From assembly GCA_012799075.1 (NCBI GenBank), contig JAAZLZ010000389.1, positions 1 through 6,930 on the forward strand: a DNA stretch of 6,930 nt, read 5' to 3'. This DNA is from Bacillota bacterium. Its GTDB lineage: Bacteria; Bacillota; Limnochordia; JAAZLZ01. A model generated the notes under the pieces. It made no database searches. It was not told where the DNA came from and saw nothing but the letters and a program-made list of their open reading frames with translations. This document shows positions 6,402-6,930 of the stretch, in pieces; positions within the stretch are counted from its first letter, which is position 1, and each line of letters opens with the position of its first letter. The translations under genes and the position numbers were made by a program.

Positions 6402-6898
6402 AGCTGAGGGGAAAGGCCTGGAAATTCGGTGACAACATTTCCACCGACCATATTGCGCCGGGACGATTGTTCCATCTGCGCTCCAACCTGCCGGAGCTGG
6501 CCAAGCATGTGCTGGAGGATGCGGACCCGGAGTTTCCCAAGCTGGTGCAGGCGGGGGATTTTGTCGTGGGCGGGAACAATTTTGGCCTGGGCTCGAGCCG
6601 GGAGCACGCCCCGACCATCATCAAGCTGGCAGGGGTAAGCGCAGTCTTGGCCAAGTCCTTCGCCCGGATCTTTTTCCGGAATGCCATCAATGTGGGGCTG
6701 CCGGTGTTGATTTGCGATACTGATCAAATCGATCAGGACGACGAGTTGGAGGTCGATCTGGCTGCAGGCACCATCAAGAACTTGACCAGGGGAGTGGAGC
6801 TTGTCTTTGCCCCCTTGCCTGAGGTGATGCTGACCATCCTGGGGGATGGCGGCCTGGCTGCCCATGTTCAGAAGCATGGTGATTTACGTTTAGAATAA
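6398..6898 (+). CDS. leuD: 3-isopropylmalate dehydratase / homoaconitase-family small subunit (LeuD-type)
   Basis: Small (swivel-domain) subunit that pairs with the upstream large subunit to complete the active site. The 166-residue length is normal for the short archaeal/Firmicutes type. It shows FGDNISTDHIAPGR (~10-23), then LPELAKHVLEDADPEFP (~31-47), the substrate-binding GNNFGLGSSREHAP (~59-72) with SSREH at 66-70, and AKSFARIFFRNAINVGLPVL (~85-104). The ATG overlaps the leuC stop as ATGA and is preceded inside leuC by GGGAGGTG (6385-6392). Two details are unusual. The residue before GSSREH is Leu64, where many LeuD proteins have Cys. The short loop after PGR reads LFHLRSN, unlike the YL-type loops of characterised isopropylmalate isomerases and homoaconitases, where this loop governs substrate choice. 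Substrate is therefore assigned to leucine synthesis only by family default. Confidence 0.85.
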   Translation: MKLRGKAWKFGDNISTDHIAPGRLFHLRSNLPELAKHVLEDADPEFPKLVQAGDFVVGGNNFGLGSSREHAPTIIKLAGVSAVLAKSFARIFFRNAINVGLPVLICDTDQIDQDDELEVDLAAGTIKNLTRGVELVFAPLPEVMLTILGDGGLAAHVQKHGDLRLE

Positions 6899-6906
6899 GG
6901 GAGGAG
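6899..6906 (+). promoter_or_regulatory. Ribosome binding site of the gene at the window edge
   Basis: GGGAGGAG directly follows the leuD stop and lies five bases before the ATG at 6912. It shows that a third gene of the same operon starts here, although only its first codons are inside the window. Confidence 0.8.
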
Positions 6907-6911
6907 AAACA

Positions 6912-6930
6912 ATGACCCATCGAGTCACCC
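6912..6930 (+). CDS. Start of the next gene, probably an isocitrate/isopropylmalate dehydrogenase, 3' truncated
   Basis: Only six codons are visible, reading MTHRVT. NAD(P)-dependent isocitrate and 3-isopropylmalate dehydrogenases very often begin with a similar short stretch before LIPGDGIGPE, and a leuB-type gene commonly follows leuCD. It would catalyse the oxidative decarboxylation after the hydro-lyase step. The start is well supported by the ribosome binding site and the 13-base gap to leuD. The product is an inference from six residues and position. If it is an isocitrate-type enzyme, the operon might serve a different pathway from leucine synthesis. Confidence 0.5.

Noticed and set aside
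6323..6877. Long open frame on the minus strand opposite leuD (184 codons)
   Set aside because: The plus strand encodes a clear LeuD with conserved motifs. The antisense frame is a GC-composition artefact without family features.

Overview
This window looks like a chromosomal piece of a GC-rich, Gram-positive-type bacterium, most likely a Bacillota (Firmicutes) lineage outside the classic low-GC bacilli. The reasons are the pcrA-ligA gene order followed by a putative lipoprotein gene, strong GGAGG-type ribosome binding sites before nearly every gene, and a small FUN14-family membrane protein. The lineage is inference. The coding density is very high: no gene-free stretch exceeds about 135 bases, and there are no RNA genes, CRISPR arrays or insertion sequences.

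Layout. Bases 1-1185 hold the C-terminal part of the DNA helicase PcrA, whose 5' end lies outside the window. Thirteen bases later begins ligA, the NAD+-dependent DNA ligase (1199-3157). After a short gap comes a putative exported lipoprotein of 491 residues (3221-4696) with a degenerate FG-GAP-like repeat region and a probable CAP/SCP-like domain. These three run in one direction and probably form one transcription unit: two replication/repair enzymes plus an envelope protein. In Bacillus, pcrA-ligA is likewise followed by a lipoprotein gene, but of a different family (CamS). On the opposite strand, a FUN14-family membrane protein (4693-5010) converges on the lipoprotein gene, and their stop codons overlap. 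Its own promoter, a perfect extended -10, lies in the divergent 134-base spacer 5011-5144.

From 5145 a second plus-strand operon starts: the large (leuC-type) and small (leuD-type) subunits of an isopropylmalate-dehydratase/homoaconitase-family hydro-lyase, joined by an ATGA overlap. The first six codons of a third gene follow at the window edge, probably an isocitrate/isopropylmalate dehydrogenase. Together they would carry out isomerisation followed by oxidative decarboxylation of a 2- or 3-substituted malate, most simply in leucine synthesis. The short subunit forms and sequence details leave the substrate open.

The most notable observation is that ligA ends at an in-frame TAG in the middle of the usual BRCT C-terminal motif. 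The thirteen codons after that TAG still spell the expected end of the family (AFLALLAQG...) before a second TAG. This implies a nonsense change, a sequence error or amber readthrough. I found no convincing undescribed multi-gene system here.
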